Below, in pieces: positions 19,812 through 28,053 of a stretch of DNA of 64,000 nt. The stretch covers positions 2,542,001-2,606,000 of the forward strand of contig NZ_CP036291.1 of the NCBI RefSeq assembly GCF_007750855.1. Reading direction: 5' to 3'. The stretch comes from Pirellulimonas nuda (GTDB lineage Bacteria; Planctomycetota; Planctomycetia; Pirellulales; Lacipirellulaceae). Made by a program: the position numbers and the translations under genes. The notes under the pieces are model-generated. The model ran no database searches, had not been told where the DNA came from, and saw only the letters and a program-made list of their open reading frames with translations. Every line of letters begins with the position of its first letter. Position 1 is the stretch's first letter.

Positions 19812-21284
19812 CTAACCTCCGCAGCCGCCGCAGCCGCCACACCCCCCACCACCACAGCCGCCATCCCCTGACCCGCCGTCTCCGCATCCGCTATCGCCGC
19901 CCGATCCGGGCGAGGCGGCCGCGATGGCGCCGCGCAGTGGATCAAGCTCCGTGGCGCCGGCCGCTGCGACGCCGAACAGCCCAACCGTGAGCGCCAACTC
20001 CGCGGGACCGAGGCTGTCTCCCTGTTTCTTCGCCCGGCCCTTCAATGTGGCGTGGTCCTTTAGCAACCCACGCCAGCGACGTTCACCTCTCCGGCTGCGG
20101 TGGGGCTTCGACCAGAAAAACGCGAAAACTCCGATCAGCACCGCGAGGCCGATGAAAAGAAAACCGACCGGCTTGTCTCGGCCGACGCCGACAACCAACT
20201 TGAACAAGCCAAGCAACCACACCGATCCGAGAAGCAGCGCCGCCGCAAAACGGGGTGAGCGGAACGATTGGCTGGTTTCTAGCAGCCCGTGCTGCTCAAG
20301 TTGCTCAACCTGCTGCATGGCTACCGGCCGCGCCGCTTTGCCGAGCGCGCCGAATTCTGCGTCTACGGCGCACTGGCTTAGCAACAGTCGCTGCAGGTCG
20401 TTGTCCGATGCTTGCGGTTGACGCTTGGCGACCGCAACATACCGCGACGAGGCCCGGCCCTTAGGCTTTTCGATCGCGATCGACCCGTCGGCCACAAGTT
20501 CGGCCAGAGACGTCTGATAAACGGACTGCCAGCCTCCCCGCAGGGCTGCCACCGAAATCGGGTCTTTCAAGAGCTCGTCTGTGCCGGGCGGGTCGCGCCC
20601 ATCGTCGGGGGAGCGGAGCACCAGCCGGCACGCGAGCGAGCCGATGATCGCCAACGCCGCAAGAACGCCGTAGAACGTCAAGAATTGCGATCCAGGAAAG
20701 TCGAGTGGGTTCCAGGCGGCGCCGGCGGCGAGCGGGGGCGCCAACGCTGCCAGCGACGCCGCGAGGACCAACGGCCGACAGTGATCGACTCGCCAAGGCT
20801 TTGGCAGCACCCACGCGCGCGCGCGGTTTACCCGCACGAAGGCTGCTGCGTCGCCGAAGCGAGCTTCTGTTGGGGGCCACACGTCGATCGGCGGCGATTG
20901 ACCGAACGCCTCGCGGTAACTCGCGAGCGTCTGCTCGTACTGGTTCTCAAACCGCTGGCCTTCCGATTGCCCCCCCTTAGTCGGACCGTGGTGCAACGGT
21001 CTGCCCAAGACCTCTCTGCACAAGACGCCCCAGTAGCTGCAGGTATACGTGAGATGAAGATGCCACGCCTGATCGACTTCGTCGGACGGCGTCACCTGAT
21101 GGCCGGCGGTCATCGCTAGGTAAACGAATCGCTTGTACTCCTGGACCACCCGTAGAGCGAACGGGTGAGCCCAGCCATTCTCACGGGCGAGACGCCGCGA
21201 AAAAGTGAGGGTCGCGTCTGGTTCATCGAGCTCGAACGCCTCGAGCCGGTCGAGGAGCGCCTGGTCCGCTGTGAACCGCGTCAT
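19812..21284 (-). CDS. TIGR04222-type membrane protein with Gly/Cys-rich tail
   Basis: A 490-residue protein. An N-terminal domain carries DQAWHLHLTYT and LHHGPTKGG, features of glycine-rich-domain-like (GRDP-type) proteins; then come two membrane segments (about 185-235) and a further pair in the second half (about 350-400). The last 60 residues are Gly/Cys/Ser repeats, ending in GGCGGGGCGGCGGCGG. This layout fits TIGR04222, a family whose Cys-rich C-terminus is thought to be modified or to carry peptides for export. I start at ATG 21284 (MTRFTAD) rather than further upstream. Function unknown; converges with gadB. Confidence 0.72.
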   Translation of the reverse strand: MTRFTADQALLDRLEAFELDEPDATLTFSRRLARENGWAHPFALRVVQEYKRFVYLAMTAGHQVTPSDEVDQAWHLHLTYTCSYWGVLCREVLGRPLHHGPTKGGQSEGQRFENQYEQTLASYREAFGQSPPIDVWPPTEARFGDAAAFVRVNRARAWVLPKPWRVDHCRPLVLAASLAALAPPLAAGAAWNPLDFPGSQFLTFYGVLAALAIIGSLACRLVLRSPDDGRDPPGTDELLKDPISVAALRGGWQSVYQTSLAELVADGSIAIEKPKGRASSRYVAVAKRQPQASDNDLQRLLLSQCAVDAEFGALGKAARPVAMQQVEQLEQHGLLETSQSFRSPRFAAALLLGSVWLLGLFKLVVGVGRDKPVGFLFIGLAVLIGVFAFFWSKPHRSRRGERRWRGLLKDHATLKGRAKKQGDSLGPAELALTVGLFGVAAAGATELDPLRGAIAAASPGSGGDSGCGDGGSGDGGCGGGGCGGCGGCGG

Positions 21285-21494
21285 GCCTGTGTCCCCCAAG
21301 GCCACTGACCGTCACTACAAAAACTCCAACGACTGAACGCAACCGGCAGACCTCGAACACCGAAACCCCTCTCGCAATAGAGCGGACTCTTTGTGTCTAC
21401 GCGCCTTTGCGAGCGACTTCGCCGGTCTGCGCTTGTGCTCGCATGGGTCGTTGATCCTCGTGCCAACCGAAGGGACCGAGCTCTCGACCGTCCC

Positions 21495-22274
21495 CTATTC
21501 CTCGAGCCGCAGAATCTCTACCTTCCGGAACTCGACCGGGTGACTCTCCGATTGCAGCGAGATAGTGCCTCCGGTGAGCATCTTCGCTGCGCCCCCAGCG
21601 ATGAGCTGCGCGGCGTCGGCGTCACGCGGGTCGAGCTGTGCGTCGTTGTACTCGATTACAGGATTTCCGTTGATCAGATGCCGCAGCAGCCGCCCGCCGT
21701 GCGCCTCAATCTCGCAGCTCACCCACTCGTCTTGCGGGTAAGTGTCGCTGGAGCTGCTGGTGCAATGGTCGGTGTGAAGTTTTCCACCATAGACGACGTT
21801 GGTGCCCGGCGTGCAAAGGTTCCCGGTGCTCCGTGGGTGGACGCCGTCGCCTGCCAACAATTGGACTTCGAGCGAAACGGGGAAGTCTTGGACTTTGCGC
21901 ATTGATTCAGGAGATTGCCCGTGGATCATGACGCCGCTGTTGCGGATGGCCCACCCCGCCCCGCCCGGCGCTTGCTCGCCGACGAATCGGTATTCGACAC
22001 GGAGCCGGTAGTGCGAAAAGGGCTCGTTGTAGAACAGGTGGCCGAACCGGCCCTTGAAGCCGTCCTCGTACTTGTCGTAGTTCACGACCAGCCGTCCATC
22101 CTCCACGCGGAACGTTTCCGCGTAGTTCTCCCCCACGTCGTAGCCCTTGATCTTGACGGTCCAGCCCTCAAGGTCCTTCCCGTTAAATAGCGGCTCCCAG
22201 GCCTGCTCCGCCGAGGCCGGGCCCGCCACCGTCATAGTGACCGCAACCGCCAGCGTGATCTTGAAAAGCGTCAT
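21495..22274 (-). CDS. secreted DUF1080 (concanavalin-like) protein
   Basis: A 259-residue exported protein. A signal peptide covers residues 1-22 (ends ASA), followed by a DUF1080 / 3-keto-disaccharide hydrolase-like jelly-roll domain: PLFNGKDLEGW at the start, the central NSGVMIHGQ, the EVQLLAGDG block, and the C-terminal GGTISLQSESHPVEFRKVEILRL. The family is strongly expanded in planctomycetes and is thought to act on carbohydrates in the periplasm or outside the cell. No catalytic residues can be pointed out with certainty. It is a single-gene unit. Confidence 0.88.
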   Translation of the reverse strand: MTLFKITLAVAVTMTVAGPASAEQAWEPLFNGKDLEGWTVKIKGYDVGENYAETFRVEDGRLVVNYDKYEDGFKGRFGHLFYNEPFSHYRLRVEYRFVGEQAPGGAGWAIRNSGVMIHGQSPESMRKVQDFPVSLEVQLLAGDGVHPRSTGNLCTPGTNVVYGGKLHTDHCTSSSSDTYPQDEWVSCEIEAHGGRLLRHLINGNPVIEYNDAQLDPRDADAAQLIAGGAAKMLTGGTISLQSESHPVEFRKVEILRLEE

Positions 22275-22539
22275 TTCTCGTTCCAGAAGTCTTAAGGAGA
22301 AGAAGCCCTAGAAGGACGAACGTACGTGGCCAGCAACGTCCCGAATTGACCACCCGATATTGCGCACCGCCGCCGCCGCGGCGATTTTGCACAAGAGTTG
22401 CTGGGAGTCGGTAAAGCCGTCGCGGATCGTTGGTAACCGATCCACTCCGCGTCGGGTGCAGACTGGTTGCCTACCTTGCCCGTCTCCTCCAAAAGCTCAG
22501 CCTCTAAGAAACCGTTTGAGTGACAAGTCGGCTGTTTAT

Positions 22540-23766
22540 TCATCGTAGCAATGCCTGGACTTCCGGGCTGTCGAGCTGCTGGAATGCTTCAGGAAGTCGC
22601 GGCGAAACCGGGCCGAGCTTGCCACGTCCCTCTTCCAGCCGGAATTTGACATCGGAGCGGATATCGTCGGTGTCTGCATTCCAAACCAGTTGCTCGACCT
22701 CAGGCGTCATTGCGTTGAGGGGGCGCACCAACCGCATGCCAACGCCCGCCGAGGGCATGTCCGAATACCACCACGGGCTCTTGGGGATGTTGGGGTCTTC
22801 TTGCTTCCAGTCGTCTTCACTTGTCAGCAACCGGCCGGTGACGTTCGCTTCTTCGGCTTCGGCGTCCCAATAGCCCCCCTTGGCGATCCGTGGGTCTTTG
22901 GAATCGGGCCAAGCCACGGCGGCCTTCCAGTCGACAACTTCGCCCGCGGGAAGTTGTCGGTCGCGAGCCTCGTCAAGCACCAGCTCGGCAACGTTTCCGA
23001 ACACATCGTACAAGCCCTTAGCGTTCGGCTTCTTCTGACCAACCGGGTGGGCCTCCCATTCTGCGTTGTCAATGTGCCAGGCGTAGTCGTCGATCGCCTC
23101 GGGGGGGCTCGGGCCGGCGGCTAGTTCCCACTCCGCCTCGCTGGGGAGTCGGTAGGGTTGTCCCAGCAGGCTGCTGAGCCACTTGCAGTACTGGGCCGCG
23201 GCAAAGTGGGTCATCGTGACAGCCGGCAGATCGGGCCCCTCGCCGGATTGATAGGTGGTGCTAGGGTCATAGAGCGCGGTCGGCGCGGTCACCCCATCCA
23301 CTAATTCTGGCGTCGCGACCGCGGCCTCGCGGAGCGCCGACCGCGATGCGAGCGCGGCCGTAGCCTTCGGGTCGGCCTCTTCCGTCTGGCGCCTCAGCGA
23401 CTGGAGCGCGGCAAAGCGGTTGTTCAGATCCATGAACGGCTGGTACTCGGCCCAAGTGACCTCGTGCTGGCCGATCCAGTAGGGCTCCAGCCGAACCCGT
23501 GCGCTCCCCGCGTCGGGGCCGCCGACCGACGTCTCGCCGCCGGCGATGGGGATCATGGAGAACTTGGCGGTCGTTCCGGGGATCGTCGCCTCGTAGGGGA
23601 CCATGAACCCCAGTTCGCAAGGCACAAACGGGCCTGTGGCGGGCTTCTCGGCAACCACGCCCGGCGGCAGCCGGTCAGGCGCTGCCGGGGCGGGTTCGGC
23701 GGTCAGCGATCCTGCGCAGGCGGCGACGAATACTGTCAGCGGAACTAGAGCGGAACGAAGCGTCAT
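22540..23766 (-). CDS. secreted SUMF1/formylglycine-generating-enzyme domain protein
   Basis: A 408-residue exported protein: signal peptide (about residues 1-23, ending LTA), then a sulfatase-modifying-factor domain. Seen motifs are IGQHEVTWAEYQPF, AVTMTHFAAAQYCKWLSSLLGQPYRLPSEAEWE (described as the YRLPSEAEWE block near residue 207), YDVFGNVAELVLD and AKGGYWDAE. Planctomycetes encode many such proteins beside arylsulfatases, but no sulfatase is in this window. Whether it forms formylglycine or has another binding role is unclear, since many family members lack the active cysteines. Confidence 0.82.
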   Translation of the reverse strand: MTLRSALVPLTVFVAACAGSLTAEPAPAAPDRLPPGVVAEKPATGPFVPCELGFMVPYEATIPGTTAKFSMIPIAGGETSVGGPDAGSARVRLEPYWIGQHEVTWAEYQPFMDLNNRFAALQSLRRQTEEADPKATAALASRSALREAAVATPELVDGVTAPTALYDPSTTYQSGEGPDLPAVTMTHFAAAQYCKWLSSLLGQPYRLPSEAEWELAAGPSPPEAIDDYAWHIDNAEWEAHPVGQKKPNAKGLYDVFGNVAELVLDEARDRQLPAGEVVDWKAAVAWPDSKDPRIAKGGYWDAEAEEANVTGRLLTSEDDWKQEDPNIPKSPWWYSDMPSAGVGMRLVRPLNAMTPEVEQLVWNADTDDIRSDVKFRLEEGRGKLGPVSPRLPEAFQQLDSPEVQALLR

Positions 23767-23817
23767 GGTTGCGGGGAGCCCAAGCGGGTGTTCGGGGAGC
23801 TTTGTGTAGAGGCTTTA

Positions 23818-24429
23818 TTATGGCTGGCCCGTCCGGGCAGGGAAACAGCCGGCCCGCCCGAGTTTGGGCGCCAAGTCCTCGATCGGCAGCCCTACGACGT
23901 TAGACGCTGCGCCGCTGGTGATCCGGATCACGCCCAGATCGTCCTGGTACCCGAAGGCGCCGGCCTTGCCTTCCCACTGCCCGGAAGCCAGGTAGGCGTC
24001 GAGCCAAACGTCGGAAAGGACGTCCATTTCCAGCTCGGTGACCGCTACCAGGGAGTCGAGCGGCGACTGAAGATCATGCAAGCAGACGCCGGTGTAGACC
24101 CGGTGCCGGCGACCGCTCAAATGCAGCAAGATACGGCGTGCGTCATCTTCGTCTCTTGGCTTGCCCAAGATCGCCCCGCCGCATTCCGCTACGGTGTCTG
24201 CCGCCAGCAGCAGGGGATCGTCCTCTATGCTGGAAAGCTGGTCCGCCACATCAGCGGCCTTGCGGAGGGCCAAGTCGGCGACGGTTTCGGCCGGGCCGCA
24301 CCCGCTGCAGAGCCCCGGCGGTTCGGCACCGTCGCGCGGCGGGACCACCCGAAACAGGTAGCCGGCCTCGGTAAGCAGATCGCGGCGGCGCGGCGAGCCA
24401 CTGGCTAGAATCAGGGGTCGAGAGTTCAT
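23818..24429 (-). CDS. maf: Maf family nucleotide pyrophosphatase
   Basis: A 203-residue cytoplasmic NTP pyrophosphatase of the Maf/HAM1-like fold, which removes non-canonical or modified nucleotides. The start RPLILASGSPRRRDLL carries the SGSPRR motif; LAADTVAECGG (near residues 70-80) and GKPRDEDDARRILLHLSGRRHRVYTGV (near 82-108) are family landmarks. ATG 24429 gives the standard N-terminus. The divergent pseudouridine synthase starts only 25 bases away (24455), so their promoters must overlap each other or the neighbour's 5' coding end. Confidence 0.9.
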   Translation of the reverse strand: MNSRPLILASGSPRRRDLLTEAGYLFRVVPPRDGAEPPGLCSGCGPAETVADLALRKAADVADQLSSIEDDPLLLAADTVAECGGAILGKPRDEDDARRILLHLSGRRHRVYTGVCLHDLQSPLDSLVAVTELEMDVLSDVWLDAYLASGQWEGKAGAFGYQDDLGVIRITSGAASNVVGLPIEDLAPKLGRAGCFPARTGQP

Positions 24430-24454
24430 CCATTCGGAGCGGGGTAGCGCACTG

Positions 24455-25171
24455 GTGATTGACGTGTTGTTCGAAGATAACCACCTGCTGGCCGTCAACA
24501 AGCCTGCGGGCCTGCCGACGATGGGGGTCGCGGAAGACCGCCCGTCGCTGCTCGCCGAGGCTCGCGCCTACATCAAGGCCAAGTACGACAAGCCCGGTAA
24601 GGTCTACTTAGGGATCGTAAGCCGCCTCGACGCCCCGGTGACGGGGGTCGTGCTGCTGGCCCGCACGTCAAAGGCGGCTGGCCGATTGTGCGAGGCGTTC
24701 CGCTCCCGCACCGTGGGAAAGCACTACTTGGCGATAGTTGCCGGCGATCCAGAACCGAGCGGTCGGCTGGAACACCACCTCCGTAAAGACGAGCGCCACC
24801 GTCGGGTCCACACGACCAGCGAGAAAGCGACCGGCGCCCAGTTGGCGGTACTTGATTACGAAGTGGCGGCCCGCGGAAACGGCCTTGCCGCGCTCCGCGT
24901 GACGCTGCAAACGGGCCGAAAGCACCAAATCCGAGTGCAGTTGGCGGCGGCGGGGTGGCCGATTGTCGGCGACCGTAAGTACGGCAGCGACCGGCCCCTA
25001 GCGGCCGGCATCGCTCTGCATGCTTACCGACTCGATATCGATCATCCGGTTCGGCACGAGCCGCTGGAGCTATCGGTCGCCCCGCCAACGAGTTGGCGAG
25101 GGTTGTTGGGGGCGATGAAGCCGCGGTTGATCCTGTTGGGGGATTTGCCTTGTGGCGTCGACAATTGTTGA
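24455..25171 (+). CDS. RluA-family pseudouridine synthase
   Basis: A 238-residue RNA-modifying enzyme. The start VLFEDNHLLAVNKPAGLPT and the catalytic block SRLDAPVTGVVLLARTSKAA (about residues 53-72), which retains the catalytic Asp of RLD, are seen. The usual H of HRLD is S here. GRKHQIRVQLAAAGWPIVGDRKYG completes the domain. It lacks an S4 RNA-binding domain and is short, like RluA or RluE-type enzymes. The target (rRNA or tRNA) cannot be told. The start codon is GTG. Confidence 0.88.
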   Translation: MIDVLFEDNHLLAVNKPAGLPTMGVAEDRPSLLAEARAYIKAKYDKPGKVYLGIVSRLDAPVTGVVLLARTSKAAGRLCEAFRSRTVGKHYLAIVAGDPEPSGRLEHHLRKDERHRRVHTTSEKATGAQLAVLDYEVAARGNGLAALRVTLQTGRKHQIRVQLAAAGWPIVGDRKYGSDRPLAAGIALHAYRLDIDHPVRHEPLELSVAPPTSWRGLLGAMKPRLILLGDLPCGVDNC

Positions 25172-25197
25172 CGTACCGATGGGGGGGATCCTATTAT
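25168..25197 (+). promoter_or_regulatory. sigma70-type promoter for the kinase gene
   Basis: TTGACG (25168-25173), an 18-base spacer, and TATTAT (25192-25197). It lies at the 3' end of the pseudouridine synthase gene and would start transcription about 20-25 bases before ATG 25227. That supports 25227 as the kinase start and argues against GTG 25152. Confidence 0.55.
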
Positions 25198-25226
25198 CAA
25201 GCATCCACCCACTAGGCGGTTTGACG

Positions 25227-26585
25227 ATGGTACAGCCACTGCAACAGTCGCTCTTTTGCCGAGCGCTGGTGAGTAGCGGCCTGATCGCCCCCGAGAGGCT
25301 CGAGCAGGTCGTAGCGCAGGGGTTGCCGGCACACGCCACGGTGGCCGATCTGGACGAAGCGCTTCTCGCCAAGCTTCTGGTCGACTCGGGCGACCTCAAT
25401 GCATGGCAGGTCGAGCAGCTCCGTGAGGGGCGTAGCAGGTTTCGGTTGGGCCCCTACCTGATCCACGACGCCATCGGGCGTGGGGGAATGGGAGACGTGT
25501 TCCAGGCAGAGCACGAACTGCTCGGTCGCATCGAAGCGATCAAGGTGCTGCCAAAACGGAAGACAACTCCCGACGCGGTTGCGCGGTTCGCACGCGAAGT
25601 GCGGGCGCAGGCGCAGCTAGACCACCCCAACCTCGTCCGCGTGACGTTCGCCGGCGCCGACGGCGGGGCGCACTATTTCGTTTCGGAGTACGTGCCAGGG
25701 TTGGACCTTCGGCGGCTCGTGCGGCGGTTCGGTCCGTTGCCGATTGAGGCCGCAGCGCATATCGGCGTTGAGGCCGCCAAGGGGCTAGAGTACGCCCACC
25801 GCAAAGGGCTGGTGCACCGCGACGTAAAGCCCGGCAACGTGTTGGTAACGCCTCAGGGAGCCGTGAAGCTTACCGACCTAGGGTTGGCCTGGCGGCTGGA
25901 CGATGCGACGCCCCCCGATCAAGGCGCCGGCACGGGCCGCCGTGTGGTGGGGACATCGGACTACTTGGCGCCCGAATCCATCCGCACGCCCAACCGCGTG
26001 CTCCCGGTGAGCGACGTCTACGCGCTAGGGTGCACGGTCTACTACGCCATCACCGGAAAAGTGCCGTACCCGGGCGGAGACCATGCCGAAAAGGCCCGTC
26101 GGCACCTGAACGAGGCGCCCCTGTCGCCCGGCGCATTCCGTAGCGACCTCCCCGAAGCGTTCGTTGCGGCGCTCTGGAACATGATGGACAAAGACGAGAA
26201 CCGTCGCACCCCCACCGCGGTCGCTGCAGCTGAGGCGTTGCTGCCGTTCGTGACGCCGGGCTCCAAGGCGAGCGTTGCGCGTGTAGTCGACGTCGCGCTC
26301 CGGCGGCGGACGGCGGCGCCAGACGAACGAGAAGACTCTGCCTGGGACGAGACGGCCGGTGACAGTTCGGCCGTGGAGCAACACGGTTCGAACGCCCGCC
26401 CAGATGTCGCCAGTCAGGGGACCGATCCGGTGTGCGCTGCGGATCAGGAGACGGTGCCCGACGCGAAGCCGTCCGAGACCCACGAAGCTCCGCTCGACCG
26501 CGGGGTCCGCTGGACCGTCACGGCGGCTGTGGCCGCCGCGGGGCTGGTCGGGATTGCCGCGTTGGCTACGGCGTGGCTGCGGTAG
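25227..26585 (+). CDS. Ser/Thr protein kinase, PknB-like, with C-terminal membrane segment
   Basis: A 452-residue Hanks-type kinase. Residues 1-72 form a helical N-terminal domain (LAKLLVDSGDLNAWQVEQL). The kinase domain follows: glycine loop IGRGGMGDVF (about 83-92), K106 in EAIKVL, HRDVKPGN (197-204), and DLG (217-219). Residues about 355-425 are an Asp/Ala/Pro-rich linker, and a C-terminal membrane segment (about 430-450) leaves the kinase in the cytoplasm. All catalytic residues are present. No PASTA or WD-type sensor is seen outside. Its 3' end overlaps the neighbouring convergent gene by 20 bases. Confidence 0.92.
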   Translation: MVQPLQQSLFCRALVSSGLIAPERLEQVVAQGLPAHATVADLDEALLAKLLVDSGDLNAWQVEQLREGRSRFRLGPYLIHDAIGRGGMGDVFQAEHELLGRIEAIKVLPKRKTTPDAVARFAREVRAQAQLDHPNLVRVTFAGADGGAHYFVSEYVPGLDLRRLVRRFGPLPIEAAAHIGVEAAKGLEYAHRKGLVHRDVKPGNVLVTPQGAVKLTDLGLAWRLDDATPPDQGAGTGRRVVGTSDYLAPESIRTPNRVLPVSDVYALGCTVYYAITGKVPYPGGDHAEKARRHLNEAPLSPGAFRSDLPEAFVAALWNMMDKDENRRTPTAVAAAEALLPFVTPGSKASVARVVDVALRRRTAAPDEREDSAWDETAGDSSAVEQHGSNARPDVASQGTDPVCAADQETVPDAKPSETHEAPLDRGVRWTVTAAVAAAGLVGIAALATAWLR

Positions 26586-28053
26586 TTTCGGCGGGTTTGT
26601 TCTTCGCTCGATCGAGGCGACGCTCAAGCTTGTTGATGTCATCGCCTCCGAGAAACGCGCCAAGAACAGACTTCATGTCCGTGAACAGCTTATCGATGCG
26701 CTGCTGCACTACGGGGTCGTCCGCTTTGCACTGCTCTTCCTCGCGGTCGATCCGTGCATTGAATTCGGCGCGCCCTTGTAGTTTTCGGAACTCGAGGAGC
26801 AGCCCCCTGGCCTGGTCTAGGTCTCCCGCCTCGATCGCCTTGTCAATCCGAGCAGCGAAGATCGTGCGGAGCGCGACGAGATCAATCAGTTGTTCCCGCA
26901 ACAGGCCGAGGCGGGCCTCGGCGTCGAGCCGCTTGCTTTCGTCCAGCAACGGCGCGACGATCAGCGGATCGGCGCCGGTGGCGATCGGGATCTTTGCGGC
27001 TAGTTGTGAGCCGCTCTTCACCCAGACGGTCTGGATGGGGGACTCTCCGGGCGGCACCGCGATCGCGCCGGTTAGGCCCGACTTGCCGATCGACTTTTTC
27101 TCTGGGTCCGTCCCGTCTTGGGCGAAAACTTCATAGCCAACCAGCGGCCTGGGCGAGTCGCCGCGTGAGACAAGCCGTAGCTCGGAGGGGCCCTTCGTCC
27201 GCGGTAGTCGGATTGCAAGTTGATCCACCCTGCCCCGGCGGCGGACGCCGAAGGGCCGCCGCGTGTGACTGAAGACGTCTGCAACAATTGATGTGCTCTC
27301 GTCCTCTGGGGCTGCGTTCTCCGACTCGCCTGTGGGCGCGCCTTCTTGCGCCCGCGTCACCAGATAGGTCCACAGGACTTCCTGAGTTCCCCCTTCCACC
27401 GGCAGGCCCGATCGATCCATCTGCATCAGGACGGTGCGGAACACGTCGTCTTGCCCTACCCAGCGAGACAGCGGCGTCGGGCTCGAGAGCTGACCGCCGC
27501 GCAGGCTGAGCTCAACCCGGTTCGGGTCGTCACTGTCAATGCTAAACGTGGCGATCGGCGCAAAGATGTCGCACGCCAACTGAAATACAGCCTCACCGAG
27601 CTGGTTGGCCGAAGAAAGGTCCGCCGATCGGCTCCGGCCCCAAGTGTTGAGGATCCGATCCTGCTCGGCGCCCGCCAGATGGACCCCGGCGCCATCTTCC
27701 CAGACCGCGATAACCATCCACTTGTCTGAGTCCTCACGCAGCCCGGGTGGCGCGGTTGGGTTACCCGACCGCAACGCGCTCAGCACGGCGTGGCGTTCGG
27801 CGCCTTCGGCTAGGGAAACGGTCGCCGACCAAAGTGGCCCGATCGCGGTATCGATACGCCGTTCAACGTAGCCGACGACGGCCTTAGCGAGTGCTTCCGC
27901 GTTGGCTCCCTGCAGGTCTGCGGCGATCACGATGTCGATCTGATAGGGCGTGAGCTCCCAAAAGCGGCCGGTGTCGGCGGCCGGCGCCGAAGTCGCTGCG
28001 AGCGCAACGGCCGCCGCGCACGCTGCTAGATAGGCGTTATGGAGACGCTGCAT
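26566..28053 (-). CDS. hypothetical secreted protein, last gene of ExbBD cluster
   Basis: A 495-residue protein with a signal peptide (MQRLHNAYLAACAAAVALAA..., cut near APA). The middle has several IgG-like beta segments, and residues about 390-490 are strongly charged helices. No known domain is recognised. ATG 28053 overlaps the TGA of the upstream gene as TGATG, so it is translationally coupled to the solute-binding fusion. Long upstream open frames starting at 28350 are shadows. It is probably the periplasmic partner of the cluster; function unknown. Confidence 0.7.
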   Translation of the reverse strand: MQRLHNAYLAACAAAVALAATSAPAADTGRFWELTPYQIDIVIAADLQGANAEALAKAVVGYVERRIDTAIGPLWSATVSLAEGAERHAVLSALRSGNPTAPPGLREDSDKWMVIAVWEDGAGVHLAGAEQDRILNTWGRSRSADLSSANQLGEAVFQLACDIFAPIATFSIDSDDPNRVELSLRGGQLSSPTPLSRWVGQDDVFRTVLMQMDRSGLPVEGGTQEVLWTYLVTRAQEGAPTGESENAAPEDESTSIVADVFSHTRRPFGVRRRGRVDQLAIRLPRTKGPSELRLVSRGDSPRPLVGYEVFAQDGTDPEKKSIGKSGLTGAIAVPPGESPIQTVWVKSGSQLAAKIPIATGADPLIVAPLLDESKRLDAEARLGLLREQLIDLVALRTIFAARIDKAIEAGDLDQARGLLLEFRKLQGRAEFNARIDREEEQCKADDPVVQQRIDKLFTDMKSVLGAFLGGDDINKLERRLDRAKNKPAETTAATP

